Shown piece by piece: positions 49,526 to 60,673 of a DNA stretch of 64,000 nt. The DNA is from Cloeon dipterum (Eukaryota; Arthropoda; Insecta; Ephemeroptera; Baetidae). The stretch lies in assembly GCF_949628265.1 (NCBI RefSeq), contig NC_088788.1:7502001-7566000 (forward strand), read 5' to 3'. Numbering within the stretch: position 1 is the first letter of the stretch; every line of letters starts with the position of its first letter. A program made the position numbers and the translations under genes. The notes under the pieces are model-generated. The model did no database searches, was not told where the DNA came from, and worked only from the letters and a program-made list of their open reading frames with translations.

Positions 49526-51398
49526 ATGATGAATGACGAATCATTTCTGCTTTTGACAAAAAGAAGACTGTATCACATTAAAAACCAAAGCTTGGAACAT
49601 CAGGCCATTCGAGTAATTTTGCACAATGCTCACTTTTATTTAAAATCATTCGAACAGAAGCTAAAAATGCAAAATTTGCGTGAGTTTCAATTTATTAAAA
49701 AGTTTAAATGTTCCAAGTATTTCCAAATAGCCAGAGTGTTGCGGGAAAAACTGTTGCAAGAGATGCTGCGATGGAGATGCCGGAGAGAAAAAGGTGACAG
49801 TAAAAAATTTGATGATCTAATGGAAGTGTTCCGGATTTTACTCAGTACCAGAACGCGTCGCGTTGAACTGAACGGGATTTTGTCCTTTTGTCCTGATCGA
49901 TACGCAAACAAGTCATTTAAAATGGTACGTAAATATTTTCTACCTTCCGACAAAAATCTAGTTTTCAATATAGACTCGCATTTACTGCGAGAAGCTGCTG
50001 TGCTGGGCTGCAAACCTGGCTCCAAACATCGAGGAGGTGACGATCAAAAGAAACCACGCTTTCAAGATGAAAATCACTCCAGAGCGAGGCACAGCGAAAA
50101 TGTTGCAATATTTTAGCAGAATGCAAAATTTAAATCGACTCTTCGTCGAAATCTACTCATTCAAGGTCTCGCAAATTTTGAATCTGTGCAAAAACCTTCC
50201 GAGTCTGCAATTCCTCAATGTCAGATTCGAAAATTCAAAATGTTTTCGTCCTTCTGCGGAGGAGATCAAAAGCAGTTTGTCCAACGTGAAGGAGTTTATT
50301 TTTGCATCAAAAGGCTTAGCAGACACGCACTTTTGGCTAAAGATTTTGTGCATCGAGAATTTGCCGAATATAGAAGTGGTGCAGTTTTACTGCAATGATA
50401 GTTCCACGAAGCAGAGGCGGGAATTTTTCTTCCTGAAAAATTTCAGCGAGACTTCAAACCTGCGACACGCAAACGTGGAATTCAACACGCACGCTGATGT
50501 CCATACAATGTTTCCCAACATTACTGATTTAATGGTGACTCTTCTTATTTATCCAAATAAATCATTTTTTGTTAATCTTGATTTTCCAAAGGTTGATTTG
50601 GAGTTTTACTCTGAAAGGGTTAATGAAGCGAGTGATTCTTTGTTCAAGTTCACTAAAATCAAAAGCCTCAACCTCCAAATTTTAGAAGCATGTCCGTTTC
50701 CCATCCGGGATAGATTTTGGGAAACATACGGCAAAAACCTACACACGCTCGTGTTATTCAGTCTATACGAAAAGAACTTTATTGATTTGAATTCCGTTTT
50801 TAAACATTGCCCGAAACTGGAGAAACTTTCCCTCATTCACGCGAATATCATGATGTCACAGCCAACGGATTTCTTTGCAGAGCTGAAAGAGTTTGAGTGG
50901 CGACAATTTCCCGCGTAAGTATGATTTATTTTTTAGTTTGAACATATTTAAAAATAACTTGATTATAGTATTAACGGATGCATAGATATTTCCAACATCG
51001 TTTTGGCCCCAAAGCTGGAAAAAATAGAGATATACAGCAATAAATTCAACCAAGAGGGTTTGAGGAAGGCCACTTTCCTTATTCAAGAGAAAAAAATTCT
51101 GAAGCAGTTGCACACTTTTCACATGCACACCTATCGCATAGTGGACGAAATACTGAGCGATTTGCTGCATGAGCTTGTCAAGAGTGCCTGTGCCTTTCTC
51201 CCAAAGTTAACAAAAGTCAATTTCAGTGCATCGAATAACGCAGCGAGCGAAGAGAATTACATTCTAGATCGTTATTGTCATGTTTTTGAGAGAGAAGAGG
51301 ATTATCCGTCTACAGATCCTTTTATGGTTTATGACCGAGCAGACGTCCATAGTGATCAATGCATTTTGCAGCTTCTTGACCTTTTTGAGTCATACTAA
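49526..51398 (+). CDS. LRR / F-box-like protein, copy 2
   Basis: Five exons, 49526..49679, 49731..49924, 49974..50534, 50592..50914 and 50969..51398, give about 553 residues. It starts MMNDESFLLLTKRRLYHIK. After an F-box-like LPRVLREKLLQEM it has leucine-rich repeats (LCKNLPSLQFLNVRFENSK, CPKLEKLSLIHANI, LAPKLEKIEIYS). It is a paralogue of 9579-11458, with shared phases and the same 194-bp exon 2, and it carries one additional intron (50915-50968). The role is probably as adaptor for ubiquitin ligases, by family analogy only. It sits directly between the M13 peptidase and ART gene C, and it is missing from the corresponding place in the duplicated segment at 55.3-56.3 kb. Confidence 0.75.
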
Positions 51399-51745
51399 AA
51401 ATTCACTGGGCTATAAGTTCTTTCTGTTTGCAAAATTGTGAGTAGTAAATTTTTAGAAACATGTGTATAGTAATTAATACTTGTAATATGGTGCAATGTG
51501 ACTTTTTCCTGAAGATAAGATTACAGTGGTATGATTCCTAATAAAACACTTATTTTTTACTATCCATCACCATTTCTATTTTTAAAATTTAAACTGGAAA
51601 TTAGAAAAGCTCCAAACTTTTGATACAAATCAGATATTAACTTTGTTTTTGTTGATAACAATATAAAAACTGGACACCATGAGAACCCAATCAACTATTT
51701 TTCCTTCTCGTATCCGTGGTATAAAGCAAACGCAAATTCTGCAAC

Positions 51746-51755
51746 TTAGACTTTC
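51746..51755. promoter_or_regulatory. TTAGACTTTC motif before ART gene C
   Basis: The decamer TTAGACTTTC lies about 90 bp before the start codon, within a 140-bp block (CGCAAATTCTGCAACTTAGA, ATATAAACGTCG) shared with 56205-56345 upstream of gene E. See the same motif at 56253, 56357, 60602 and, inverted, at 42289, 60563 and 62170. Confidence 0.4.
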
Positions 51756-51842
51756 TTAATAAGTCCAATCAGGCTTCTGAAGATAAGGAAGGATAAGCAA
51801 TATAAACGTCGTACCAGGATCCTTCAACTAACACCTCGCAAA

Positions 51843-52733
51843 ATGACGTCTTCAAGAAAGACATGGTACGACGGAATTCTTCTGGAGGAGCTAGACGGAC
51901 GTGACAAAGATTTCAAATACGCCAGTGACAAAATGAGTAAAACAATAGGCCACGACGATGTGACCAGCTACAACATTTTGAAGGTTCTATTATTTGAAAT
52001 TGTATTTTTAATTAAATTAAATTTTTTTAAAAATGTCTGCCAGGTGATCCGCATCAGTAACAATGACACGTGGCCGGCATATGAGCAACGCCGGAAAGAG
52101 ATTTACAACGACCTTGGCAAGCAGGTGGAGGAAAAAAGACTTTTCCACGGCTCCCCCAATGCTGATATCATCGCCAGGGAGGGATTCGACCGCGGATTTG
52201 CTAGACAGTCGGGAATGTTTGGAAATGGTGAGTTTATATTCATTCATTTTCACGAGAATTAAAGGAAACAAAAGATAAACAAAATTTATTTCTCTGTAAG
52301 TTTAAAGCGCTTACAATAGTTGATTTTATAATTTTACTTGTAATTCATCCAGGAGTATATTTTGCGGAGCACTCCTCAAAGAGCAACAACTGCGCGTTCG
52401 GCAACCACCAGCCCTGCCCGACACACAGAAACAAAAAGTGCAGCGTGTGCGTCCGCAAAATTCTCATCTGCAAGGTTGCCCTGGGCCGAATTTATGAGAC
52501 GAACCAGTCAACCGTATCGGCGCTGCCCGCAGGTTACCACTCGGTCAAGGCCAATTCTGGACCACTTCTCCTGTTCCCTGAGTACGTCATTTACGACGAT
52601 AAACAGGTTTATTGAAATTTAACCTACACATATAGGGTTAAAGATTTAAATTTAATTTATTTAGGTCTACCCTAGATACCTGATCGAGTATACAACTAAC
52701 TATGCTCCTGAATCTTGGTGCACTATTGTTTGA
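51843..52733 (+). CDS. Tankyrase-like ART C, CAAX-ended, catalytic Tyr replaced
   Basis: Exons 51843..51983, 52044..52227, 52353..52606 and 52665..52733 give about 215 residues. It has the same plan as gene B: TWYDGILLEELDGRDKDFKY, LFHGSPNADII (H82), GVYFAEHSSKSNN, zinc site C-P-T-H-x4-C-x2-C, FPEYVIYDD (E185). The triad tyrosine is replaced by cysteine (SKSNNCAFG, position 122). That should weaken NAD binding and may leave a pseudoenzyme, or change it to another activity. The C-terminus YAPESWCTIV ends in a CAAX box. All splice sites and the frame are sound, so selection on a non-catalytic role is possible. Gene E is its duplicate and also lacks the tyrosine. Confidence 0.85.
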
Positions 52734-53805
52734 TTTGTTATTTTTTTATATATATGTGTATTAAAAAATCTAAAAGTCTACTTGCAATTAGATAGCTTTT
52801 AATATTATATTTTCTGCAGTATAATAATTATACCTTTTATTGTACAAAAATTATATCCTAGTAAAAAATTGCCTCTGATTTTCCTAATTGCTTTTTTCTA
52901 AGAAGCTCAAGCTTTTTTTCTATCAAAACCAGAGAGGTTTTTATTTATACGAGTCATTCCAATCGAGAATAAAAAAATTTAATTCATCCAGAAACATTAA
53001 AATTTTGTTTCAATTCTTAAAAAGTGCCATGGTATACGGGGATAAAAATATTTCATTAACTGGTGACACCAGGAAAAGGTCTTAATCTGTGATTATATCA
53101 TTCAATAAAAACGGTATGACGCAATTGGAGCATTGAAGGCCCACAATTGCAACTAAAAAAGTCTAAGGCATTTATTTCATATTTACATCAGTCGACATGA
53201 GCCTGATAAAAAAACTTCCCTCGATAAATAGAGACAAACATTGTGGTTTTAAACATTGCTTTTCATCTTTAATCGCAAATTACAGGAAATCCATCTTGCC
53301 ATTAAGGGAAACAGGTTTCAAGATGCAAAAGTTTGTTAATATATTATAGCGAGCAGAATAAAAATTACTTGTCTTTTAATCCAAGTTATGCAAATAAATT
53401 TTATTGAATTTCAGATGTCCTAAACATACTAATATTTCATTTGAAGATATTATTGATCGTTTTTTGAACAGCACATAAAAGCCAACAGTATGGTATGAGG
53501 CGATTAACATATTTTCCTCTGTTCTATAGCTATAGCACGAAATAGGCTCTACACAACCAAAATATCTATATCATATCCGCACCATGGAAATGAACATAAT
53601 TGATTAAAAACCATGTACTACAAAAGGATCGATAGGAATATTAGTTATTGGCACGTCATCTTAATTACACTGGTGTGTGATAAAATATGACTTTCTTTTA
53701 CAGATTAGCTTTATTTCTCATAATCCTGTCAGACGATCGTACGTAGATAAAAATCCGACATAAAAAGCAGGCCCGATTTGCGCTTCAACTCAATACCGCT
53801 TAAAT
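52734..53805. repeat. Intergenic duplicate of the E-F spacer
   Basis: The block 53110-53384 (AACGGTATGACGCAATTGG ... GAGCAGAATAAAAATTACTT) matches 57640-57922 between genes E and F. It also contains AAAAGTCTAAGGC at 53157. No gene was seen. The DNA just before 53806 (CCTGTCAGACG) matches that just before gene F (59147). Confidence 0.65.
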
Positions 53806-54730
53806 ATGGCATCATCGAGCAGGACATGGATCGACGGGATTTCGTTGGAGGACCTTCCCAGGGGAAACGATGATTTCAAATACGTCGAGCACAAAATGCG
53901 GTCCACAATTGCACACGCTGAAGTAACCGGCTACAATATTCGCAAGGTAAAAAGGAACTAACTAATAAGTGGAAATATATTATTTAAATTTTAAAAGGTG
54001 TATCGAATCAACAACAAATACACACGTGGCCGCAGTACGTGAGGCGCCGGCAAGAGATTTCCCGACAGTTGGGCGGGCAGAAAGTCGAGGAGAAGCATCT
54101 CTTCCACGGCTCACCTAAGGCTGATGTCATTGCCACGGAGGGTTTCGACACCGGATTCGCCAAGGCTTCAGGCATGTTTGGAAGTGGTGAGTTATTTTTA
54201 TATGAAGGAGATGAAAAAATCCGCAGAACGCCGATCCTGATGTTAATAACTTTTATTTTTAATTATGCACAGCATTTCTTAGTGACTGCTTTTAGCGAAA
54301 TTATTAAAAACAAGTTTAATCCTAAATTTCCAGGCGTGTATTTCGCTGAGAACTCTTCCAAGAGCAACAACTACGCGTTCGGCGACCACCAGGCATGTTC
54401 GCCGCACCGCAACGTAAACTGCAGCGTGTGCGTGCGCAAGATGCTCATCTGCACGGTTGCTCTGGGCCGCAAATTCGAGACTTCCGAGGCGACCGGGTCC
54501 AGACTGCCTTCAGAATACCACTCGGTCAAGGCCAATGCGGGATCCGCCCTTCTGTACCCTGAGTACGTCATTTACAACGACGATCAGGTATTTATAAAAT
54601 ATTTCATACAAATAATGGATTAAAATTTAATTTTTTTCAGGTGTACCCCAGCTACCTGATTGAGTACACGACTAATTACGCGCGTGGAAATGAAATGCGC
54701 GTGCCAGCGGGGGCAGCGGGCTATTATTAA
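53806..54730 (+). pseudogene. Tankyrase-like ART D, frameshifted in exon 2
   Basis: Exons 53806..53946, 53998..54186, 54334..54587 and 54641..54730 correspond one to one with gene F. In exon 2 the stretch AACAACAAATACACACGTGG has two extra bases (AC) compared with AAATACACGTGG in gene F, so translation from the first exon soon stops. Everything downstream remains open: LFHGSPKADVIA, SKSNNYAFGDHQ, zinc site C-S-P-H-x4-C-x2-C, YPEYVIYND. The triad residues are all present. This could be a very young pseudogene, a segregating allele, or an assembly error. The end is YARGNEMRVPAGAAGYY, with no CAAX box. Confidence 0.75.
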
Positions 54731-55339
54731 GCACGATGTCAGGGATGAAAAGTGCACAATGTTGAGATGAATTCTTATTTATGGTTCAATCTTTGTGTAC
54801 GTTTTTTCACTTAATTGGGAAGTGTTTTAATTATTGCTGTTATATGCTTTGCAAAATAAAGTCCTAAGGAAAATTGAGAAAAAATAGTCTTTTAAAACAA
54901 TTTTTAATTAATTTTCATTTTATGATCACCCCAATGAGATTAGAAAAGGGGAAGAACCAATATTTACGATGATAAAATTTGATAATTTTTCACGGCATTA
55001 GCACTATCATTACAACAAATTTAACCCTTGTGCTTTTGATAAGATTACAACAATTTGGGGTCTTGGCTATAGTCAGCTGCCGTGCTGTAATTTTGGGTCA
55101 TGTGGACAGGCAAAGGCCGTCAATTTTGCCAAGCTATCGCCAGCCGTCGTCTGTCAAGTCAAGAAGCCAAAAAAACGGTGGAGAATAAAATTAATGAAAT
55201 AACTATCAAACCTCTATTATTTTGAATACACCAGCCGCTGTCAGTCCAAATACATCTCACAATCAGTTGCTGCCAATTTTGCTTGAGAACATTTGAATTT
55301 TTAAAAAGTCTTCACAATATTTGTTTTATTTGCATTCAT
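54731..55339. other. Spacer after ART gene D
   Basis: This is the 3' flank of gene D, with similarity to the flank of gene F (both contain AGATTAGA-AAGGGGAAGAA). The stretch 54754-54775 still carries AAGTGCACAATG just after the stop codon. I see no gene. Confidence 0.4.
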
Positions 55340-56345
55340 TTAGAGCTTTTAAATAAATTGTGTAAATCATTTGTTGTATTTCAATTATGAAAAGTCCCTA
55401 CGTGATAAAGGGAAAAAGAGGGAAAGCAAACATATTAACTGTATTATCTGTTTGTTATTTATTCATACCACTTCGTTTATCAGCGCGGTGGCACGCGACC
55501 ATTGTCGTGATATCGTTAATTGAATGAAGGGCCAAAAGTGATAACGTTTACCGCTCACAAACATTTAAAAAAGAAAACAAATAATGTAAATATATGAATA
55601 GGAAATTAACCAATTATAATGAAAATATTGTACATTCATAATAAATTCAGAAATTATATTTTATTGCAGATCAGCAGGGCAACTGTGCCCCATACATCCC
55701 CATCCAGAACACAAAAAATATAGGTGTTAAAATTTTATTTTGCATGGGAATCTGCGCTCTTTGAGACTCTATCTTTTAGATAAAAAAAACACTCAATACT
55801 TATTTTTTGCTATATCAATTAACCATAATGTTTTTAAAATTTAAACTGGATTAAAAAAAACTCAAAACTTTCAATATACAAATAAGAGATTACACATGTT
55901 TTGTTGTAAAAAAATGAACAACCTGTGTCGTGCTTGAACTGCCCCAACACGAGCCTGCAGGCCCGGCCGCTACCCAAGAACCTGCCCTCGGCCCAGGTTG
56001 AGTATGGCGTCTGGCAGCATCTGTGCTCCTTGGACTGCACGGATAGTTTTACTGAGAAAGTGGTCAAACTTGCTGAACTGGTGGGCATGTGAAAATGTGA
56101 AGCGTTTAGGCACAATACGCTTTCCTTTCCCTGTCTGCATAGGCGCCCGTTGGAGCAGTTCAGAGGCCGAGTCATGTAACGACACCATGAAAGCCAGATC
56201 CGCAATTTTTCCATCTTGTATCCGTGGTTTAAATCAAACGCAAATTCTGCAGTTAGACTTTCTAAGAGTCCATAATCAGGGTCCTCAAGATAAGAGAAAT
56301 TGCAATATAAACGTCGCACCAGGACATCTCGCGAAAGATGAGGAT
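55340..56345. repeat. Duplicated segment, copy 2, with the LRR gene missing
   Basis: In order, this region matches 48435-48657 (M13 3' flank, at 55340-55570), about 49270-49330 (TTTTATTTTGCATG..., at 55730-55800), about 51545-51655 (3' flank of LRR copy 2, at 55790-55910) and 51700-51840 (upstream of gene C, at 56205-56345). The LRR gene itself is absent. A coding-like fragment occupies 55935-56092. This shows a duplication followed by an internal deletion or replacement. Confidence 0.65.
55935..56092 (+). other. Coding-like fragment with a Cys-pair (MYM-type?) pattern
   Basis: This GC-rich island reads VSCLNCPNTSLQARPLPKN, LPSAQVEYGVWQHLCSLDC and TDSFTEKVVKLAELVGM, then a stop. The spacing C-x2-C ... 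L-C-S-x2-C-x3-F resembles MYM/TRASH zinc fingers, but one short fragment is thin evidence. It stands out sharply from the AT-rich surroundings and could be an exon of an unrecognised gene or a captured gene fragment. Confidence 0.3.
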
Positions 56346-56366
56346 ATATATACTACTTAGACTTTT
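56253..56366. promoter_or_regulatory. Two TTAGACTTT motifs before ART gene E
   Basis: TTAGACTTTC lies at 56253-56262 and TTAGACTTTT at 56357-56366. The second is about 95 bp before the start codon, the same distance as in gene C. Confidence 0.4.
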
Positions 56367-56460
56367 TAAACAGTCCAATATTTGTCTTATCGCACACCTA
56401 CTCTAAAATAAAGTCATAGTAACGAAAGCTATTCAATTTGAATTCGCGGCTGAGGAAAAA

Positions 56461-57352
56461 ATGAGCAGAAGGTGGTACGACGGAATCCAATTGGAGGAGC
56501 TTAAGAGGGACCAACCTGCTTTCAAATACGTGGAAGACAAAATGAAAAACACCATCGTGCACAAAGAAGTGACAGGTTACCAAATTCAAAAAGTGAGTAG
56601 GGCTATTTCAATTTGTTCAATTATTTCTTATTTTGTTTGAAAATTTAAAAGATTTACCGCCTCAACAACAAATACACATGGTCGCATTACAAGAATCGAA
56701 GAGCGGCAATTTCCGAAGAAATGGGAGGACGTCACGTGGAGGAAAAGAGGCTTTTCCACGGCTCACCAAAGGCCGACACCATTGCTAAAGAAGGATTTGA
56801 CCGCGGATTTGCCAAGGATTCGTGCATGTTTGGGAGCGGTAATACAACTAAAATTTAATTTCTAAACAATCACGGTTGATTATCTGTTATATCCTTTAAA
56901 ATTTATTTAAATTTTTTTATTGAAAATCAATTTGCATTATTCTTCCCCTAATATAATAAAATCAAATCAGGGGTGTACTTCGCGGAGCACTCCTCAAAAA
57001 GCAACAACTTCGCGTTCGGCAACCACCAGCCTTGCCCGACGCACAACAACAAAAAGTGTAGCATTTGCGTGCGCAGCGTCCTCCTCTGCAAGGTTGCCCT
57101 GGGCCGGATTTATGAGACGACCCTGTCAACCGTATCGGCGCTGCCTGCAGGTTACCACTCGGTCAAAGCCAATCCTGGACTTCTTCTCCTGTTCCCTGAG
57201 TACATCATTTACGATGATAAACAGGTATATAATTAAAATTAAACCTACACATATAGGGTTAAAGAGTTAGATTTATTTAGGTTTACCCTAGATTCTTGAT
57301 CGAGTATACAACTGACTACGCTTCTGACGGACCTTCGTGCACTATTGTTTGA
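56461..57352 (+). CDS. Tankyrase-like ART E, CAAX-ended, catalytic Tyr to Phe
   Basis: Exons 56461..56592, 56652..56838, 56971..57224 and 57281..57352 give about 214 residues. Landmarks are RWYDGIQLEELKRDQPAF, LFHGSPKADTI (H80), VYFAEHSSKSNNFAFG (F120 in place of the triad tyrosine), zinc site C-P-T-H-x4-C-x2-C, FPEYIIYDD (E183) and the CAAX end SCTIV (C211). Phe keeps ring stacking against nicotinamide but lacks the hydroxyl, so activity is uncertain. It is the duplicate of gene C, with which it shares exon 3 (RIYET...STVSALPAGYHSVKAN) and the end. Gene C has Cys at the same site, so the tyrosine was lost in two different ways or in two steps. Confidence 0.85.
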
Positions 57353-59188
57353 TTTTTTATATGATAAATCAAATCCGAAAATATTATTTGATCTGCCGTA
57401 ATAACTTTACTGTACAAAAATTATATTCTAATAAAAAACAAATTCTTGTTTTTTTTTTAAATCAGAAGCCTGAATAAAAAATGTTTTTATTTATAGGTTA
57501 TATATATGATAAATTGATAAAATCCAGAAACATTAAATTTTTTTCATTTCTAAAATCGCTGCAATGGTATGGTGATAAAAAAGTTTCATTAACTGGCGAC
57601 ATGAGGAAAAAGTCTTTATCTGCGAATAATTAAAAAAAAAACGGTATGACACAATTGGGTAATTTAACAATAAGGCACCAGCCAAAATGTCTAAGACATG
57701 ATATTTCATTTTTACATCAGCCGATAAGAGCCTGATAAAGACTTTCCTCGATAAATAGATACAAATGTTGTGGTTACAACATTGCTTTTCATTATTAATC
57801 GCAAACTACAGGGGATGATCCATCTTGACATTAAGGGAAGCAAGTTTCAAAGATGCAAAAGTGTGTTAATATAGCGAATTAGCGATCCGAGCAGAATAAA
57901 AACAACTTGCCTTTTAATCCAATAATTAGGAAAGCAACTCAATTCTTAAAATTTTTAAATATCATGTAACGAACAAAAATTATTTCAACTGTTCCGTTTC
58001 TTTACACAGATAATAAAATAACTTCATTATTTAATGCTGTAGATGTCAAAGGGTTATACGTGTGAGACAAATTGCAAATTTACATCTGAGAGACGCCAAC
58101 GAACACACGGGCAGTAATTGCACTAATTGCAAAATAGCTTATGTGTAGCGAAGAAGTAAATTAATGCGAAGAAGCTGCTGTGCACGGAAATAAAGCAGAC
58201 CTACAAGAGAAATTGAAAGAGTGACACGTCCGCACCACCGACCACCCTATCTTTTCGCCCCTAAGTTGCATTGTATACGCAAAAAACATTTTTTGTAGTA
58301 TCCTTATCCTTGCGTCCACGTCTTGCAATTTTAATTTTTCAGTTTAAATAGAATTTAAGAATTTCCAAGGTGAATCAGACCTCTATTACTTTGCTTCCAT
58401 TCACATTCGTGATATAATTTATCTCGCTTTCAGCGTTTTATTCATGTTACACGACAAGGAAACGCCACGCTTGCGGTCACCGACACATCAATTCAGTTTT
58501 TCAGTGCAAAGCATTATTTTACGATCAGAGATATTTTATCCCACCCACTAGTTTTTCATCGTGGACAAATTAGCGATCTTGTGTTGCGCAAAAATTTACT
58601 TCATTCTTGTACCAAAACAATTTAGACAACAACTGTATTGGATTTTTTTTATAAATTACATTATTTAAGGCGCGGCCGCTATTATCTAGGCATGAGGCCA
58701 AACAATTTTTTAAGCACACCACTGAAAAACTCATTTGTTTTGCAAGAAATGCATAACATGTTGGGTTACAGATCAAATTCCGCTGTATGGCATGTTAATG
58801 TTACATAAAACATGAAAATAAAAAAAAAGCGCGCAAGACATTGTTGTTTTTCTTTTTGTGCGCGGCTCCCACAACGAAAACGCTTAGAACGGAATGTCGG
58901 GAATATCATACAGTTTTCATTTACGTTTCATTTGGTCGAGGAATAGTGTGGCTTTTGATGCTGCCAGATTCATGCAAGTTGCAACACCCAGCCGACCAAT
59001 AACAATGCATTTAACAGTTTTGGCTCATTGGCCGAGACTGCCGAGAGTCTCCATTGGTGACGTCACAGGCTGCACGCGCGTGGAAGGGAGACACTGCGTC
59101 CTGCGGCTCACCGTAATTTCTCAATATCTCTTAATCCTGAAAACCTGTCAGACGTTCATCCAATTGCCCTTCATTTCAACACTTGAAA
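57353..59188. other. Long spacer between ART genes E and F
   Basis: 57640-57922 duplicates 53110-53384. The remaining 1.2 kb (57923-59140) has no counterpart between C and D, so it was inserted in one lineage or lost from the other. A GC-richer part at 58840-59160 is probably the promoter of gene F. No gene was seen. Confidence 0.45.
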
Positions 59189-60134
59189 ATGGCATCGTCG
59201 AGCAGGACATGGGTCAACGGGATTTGCCTGGAAGAACTTCCCAAGGGACACGATGATTTCAAATACGTCGAGGACAAAATGCATTCCACAATTGGACACT
59301 CTGAAGTAACTGGCTACAACATTCTGAAGGTAAAAGGAACTCGATTGTTCTAATTAGTGGAAACGTAACATTTAAAATTTAAAAGGTGTATCGAATCAAC
59401 AACAAATACACGTGGCCGCAGTACGTGAGGCGCAGGCAAGAGATTTCCCAACAGTTGGGCGGGCAGGAAGTCGAGGAACAGCATCTCTTCCACGGCTCAC
59501 CAAATGCACATGTCATTGCCGCGGAGGGCTTCGACACCGGATTCGCCAAGACCTCAGGCATGTTTGGAAAAGGTGCGTTATTTTTTTATGAAAAGGAGAT
59601 ATAAAAAATCATTTGCGCAGAGCGCTCCATCCTGATTAATTTCTATTTTTAGTTACACACAGAAAATCGAATCTCTTTTCTGACTACTTTAAGCTGAATT
59701 ATTAAAAACTAGTTAAATCCTCAATTTCCAGGCGTGTATTTCGCTGAGCATTCTTCCAAGAGCAACAACTACGCGTTTGGCGACCACCAGGCATGTTCGC
59801 CGCACTGCAACGTAAACTGCAGCGTGTGCGTGCGCAAGATGCTCATCTGCACGGTTGCCCTGGGCCGCAAATTCGAGACTTCCGAGGCGACCGTGTCCGG
59901 ACTGCCTTCAGGATACCACTCGGTGAAAGCCAATGCGGGATCCGCCCTTCTGTACCCTGAGTACGTCATTTACAACGACGATCAGGTATTTATAAAATAT
60001 TTCATACAAATAATGGATTATAATTTAATTTTTTTCAGGTGTACCCCAGCTACCTGATTGAGTACACGACTAATTACGTGCGTGGATATGAAATGCGCGC
60101 ACCAGAGGGGGCAGCTGGCGACTATAAAGCATGA
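59189..60134 (+). CDS. Tankyrase-like ART F, intact triad, no CAAX
   Basis: Exons 59189..59329, 59386..59572, 59732..59985 and 60039..60134 give about 225 residues. Landmarks are MASSSRTWVNGICLEELPKG, LFHGSPNAHVIA (H83), EHSSKSNNYAFG (Y123), zinc site C-S-P-H-x4-C-x2-C, YPEYVIYND (E186). The C-terminus is extended, YVRGYEMRAPEGAAGDYKA, and lacks the CAAX box of genes B, C, E and G. AAGTGCACAATT, the codons for a CTI-type box, survives about 20 bp past the stop, in another frame. It is the sound sister of frameshifted gene D. It should be a soluble mono- or poly-ADP-ribosyltransferase. Confidence 0.86.
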
Positions 60135-60562
60135 TGTATGTCAGGATTGAAAAGTGCACAATTAAATGTCGAGATAACGCCTTATTCTTTATGGTTTAAT
60201 CTTTGTGCACGTTTTTTCACTTGATTGCTTAGCAAAATAAAATCTAAACGGCAAATTGAGACAAATTTGTGTTTTTAAAAAAGCCAAACATAACTTTTCA
60301 AGCAGAAGGAATTTTATAATCATTCCAATGAGATTAGACAAGGGGAAGAAGGGAAGAACCAACATTTATGATGATAATTGTTCACGGAATTTTAGCACTA
60401 TCATTACAACAAGCTAAACCCTTGAGCTTTTGATGAGATTACAACAATTTAGGGGGTCTTGACTATTTAATCAGCGGCTGTACTGTAATTTAGGGTCACG
60501 TGGACTGCCGCCGTAAATTTAGCGATGAAAATAATAAACTGCAATTGATAATAAACGAACCG

Positions 60563-60611
60563 CGAAAGTCTAAAGGAGCGGGAGTAGACTAAAACAGCAA
60601 GTTAGACTTTC
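60563..60611. promoter_or_regulatory. Paired AAAGTCTAA / TTAGACTTTC motifs before ART gene G
   Basis: GAAAGTCTAA at 60563-60572 and TTAGACTTTC at 60602-60611 form an inverted pair 29 bp apart, ending about 60 bp before the start codon. They are the clearest instance of this motif in the window. Confidence 0.45.
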
Positions 60612-60673
60612 CAAGCAGATAAGTTGGCTGTACCACTTATAGAACGGCGCTGTTAATACCGTCTCTCGCAATC

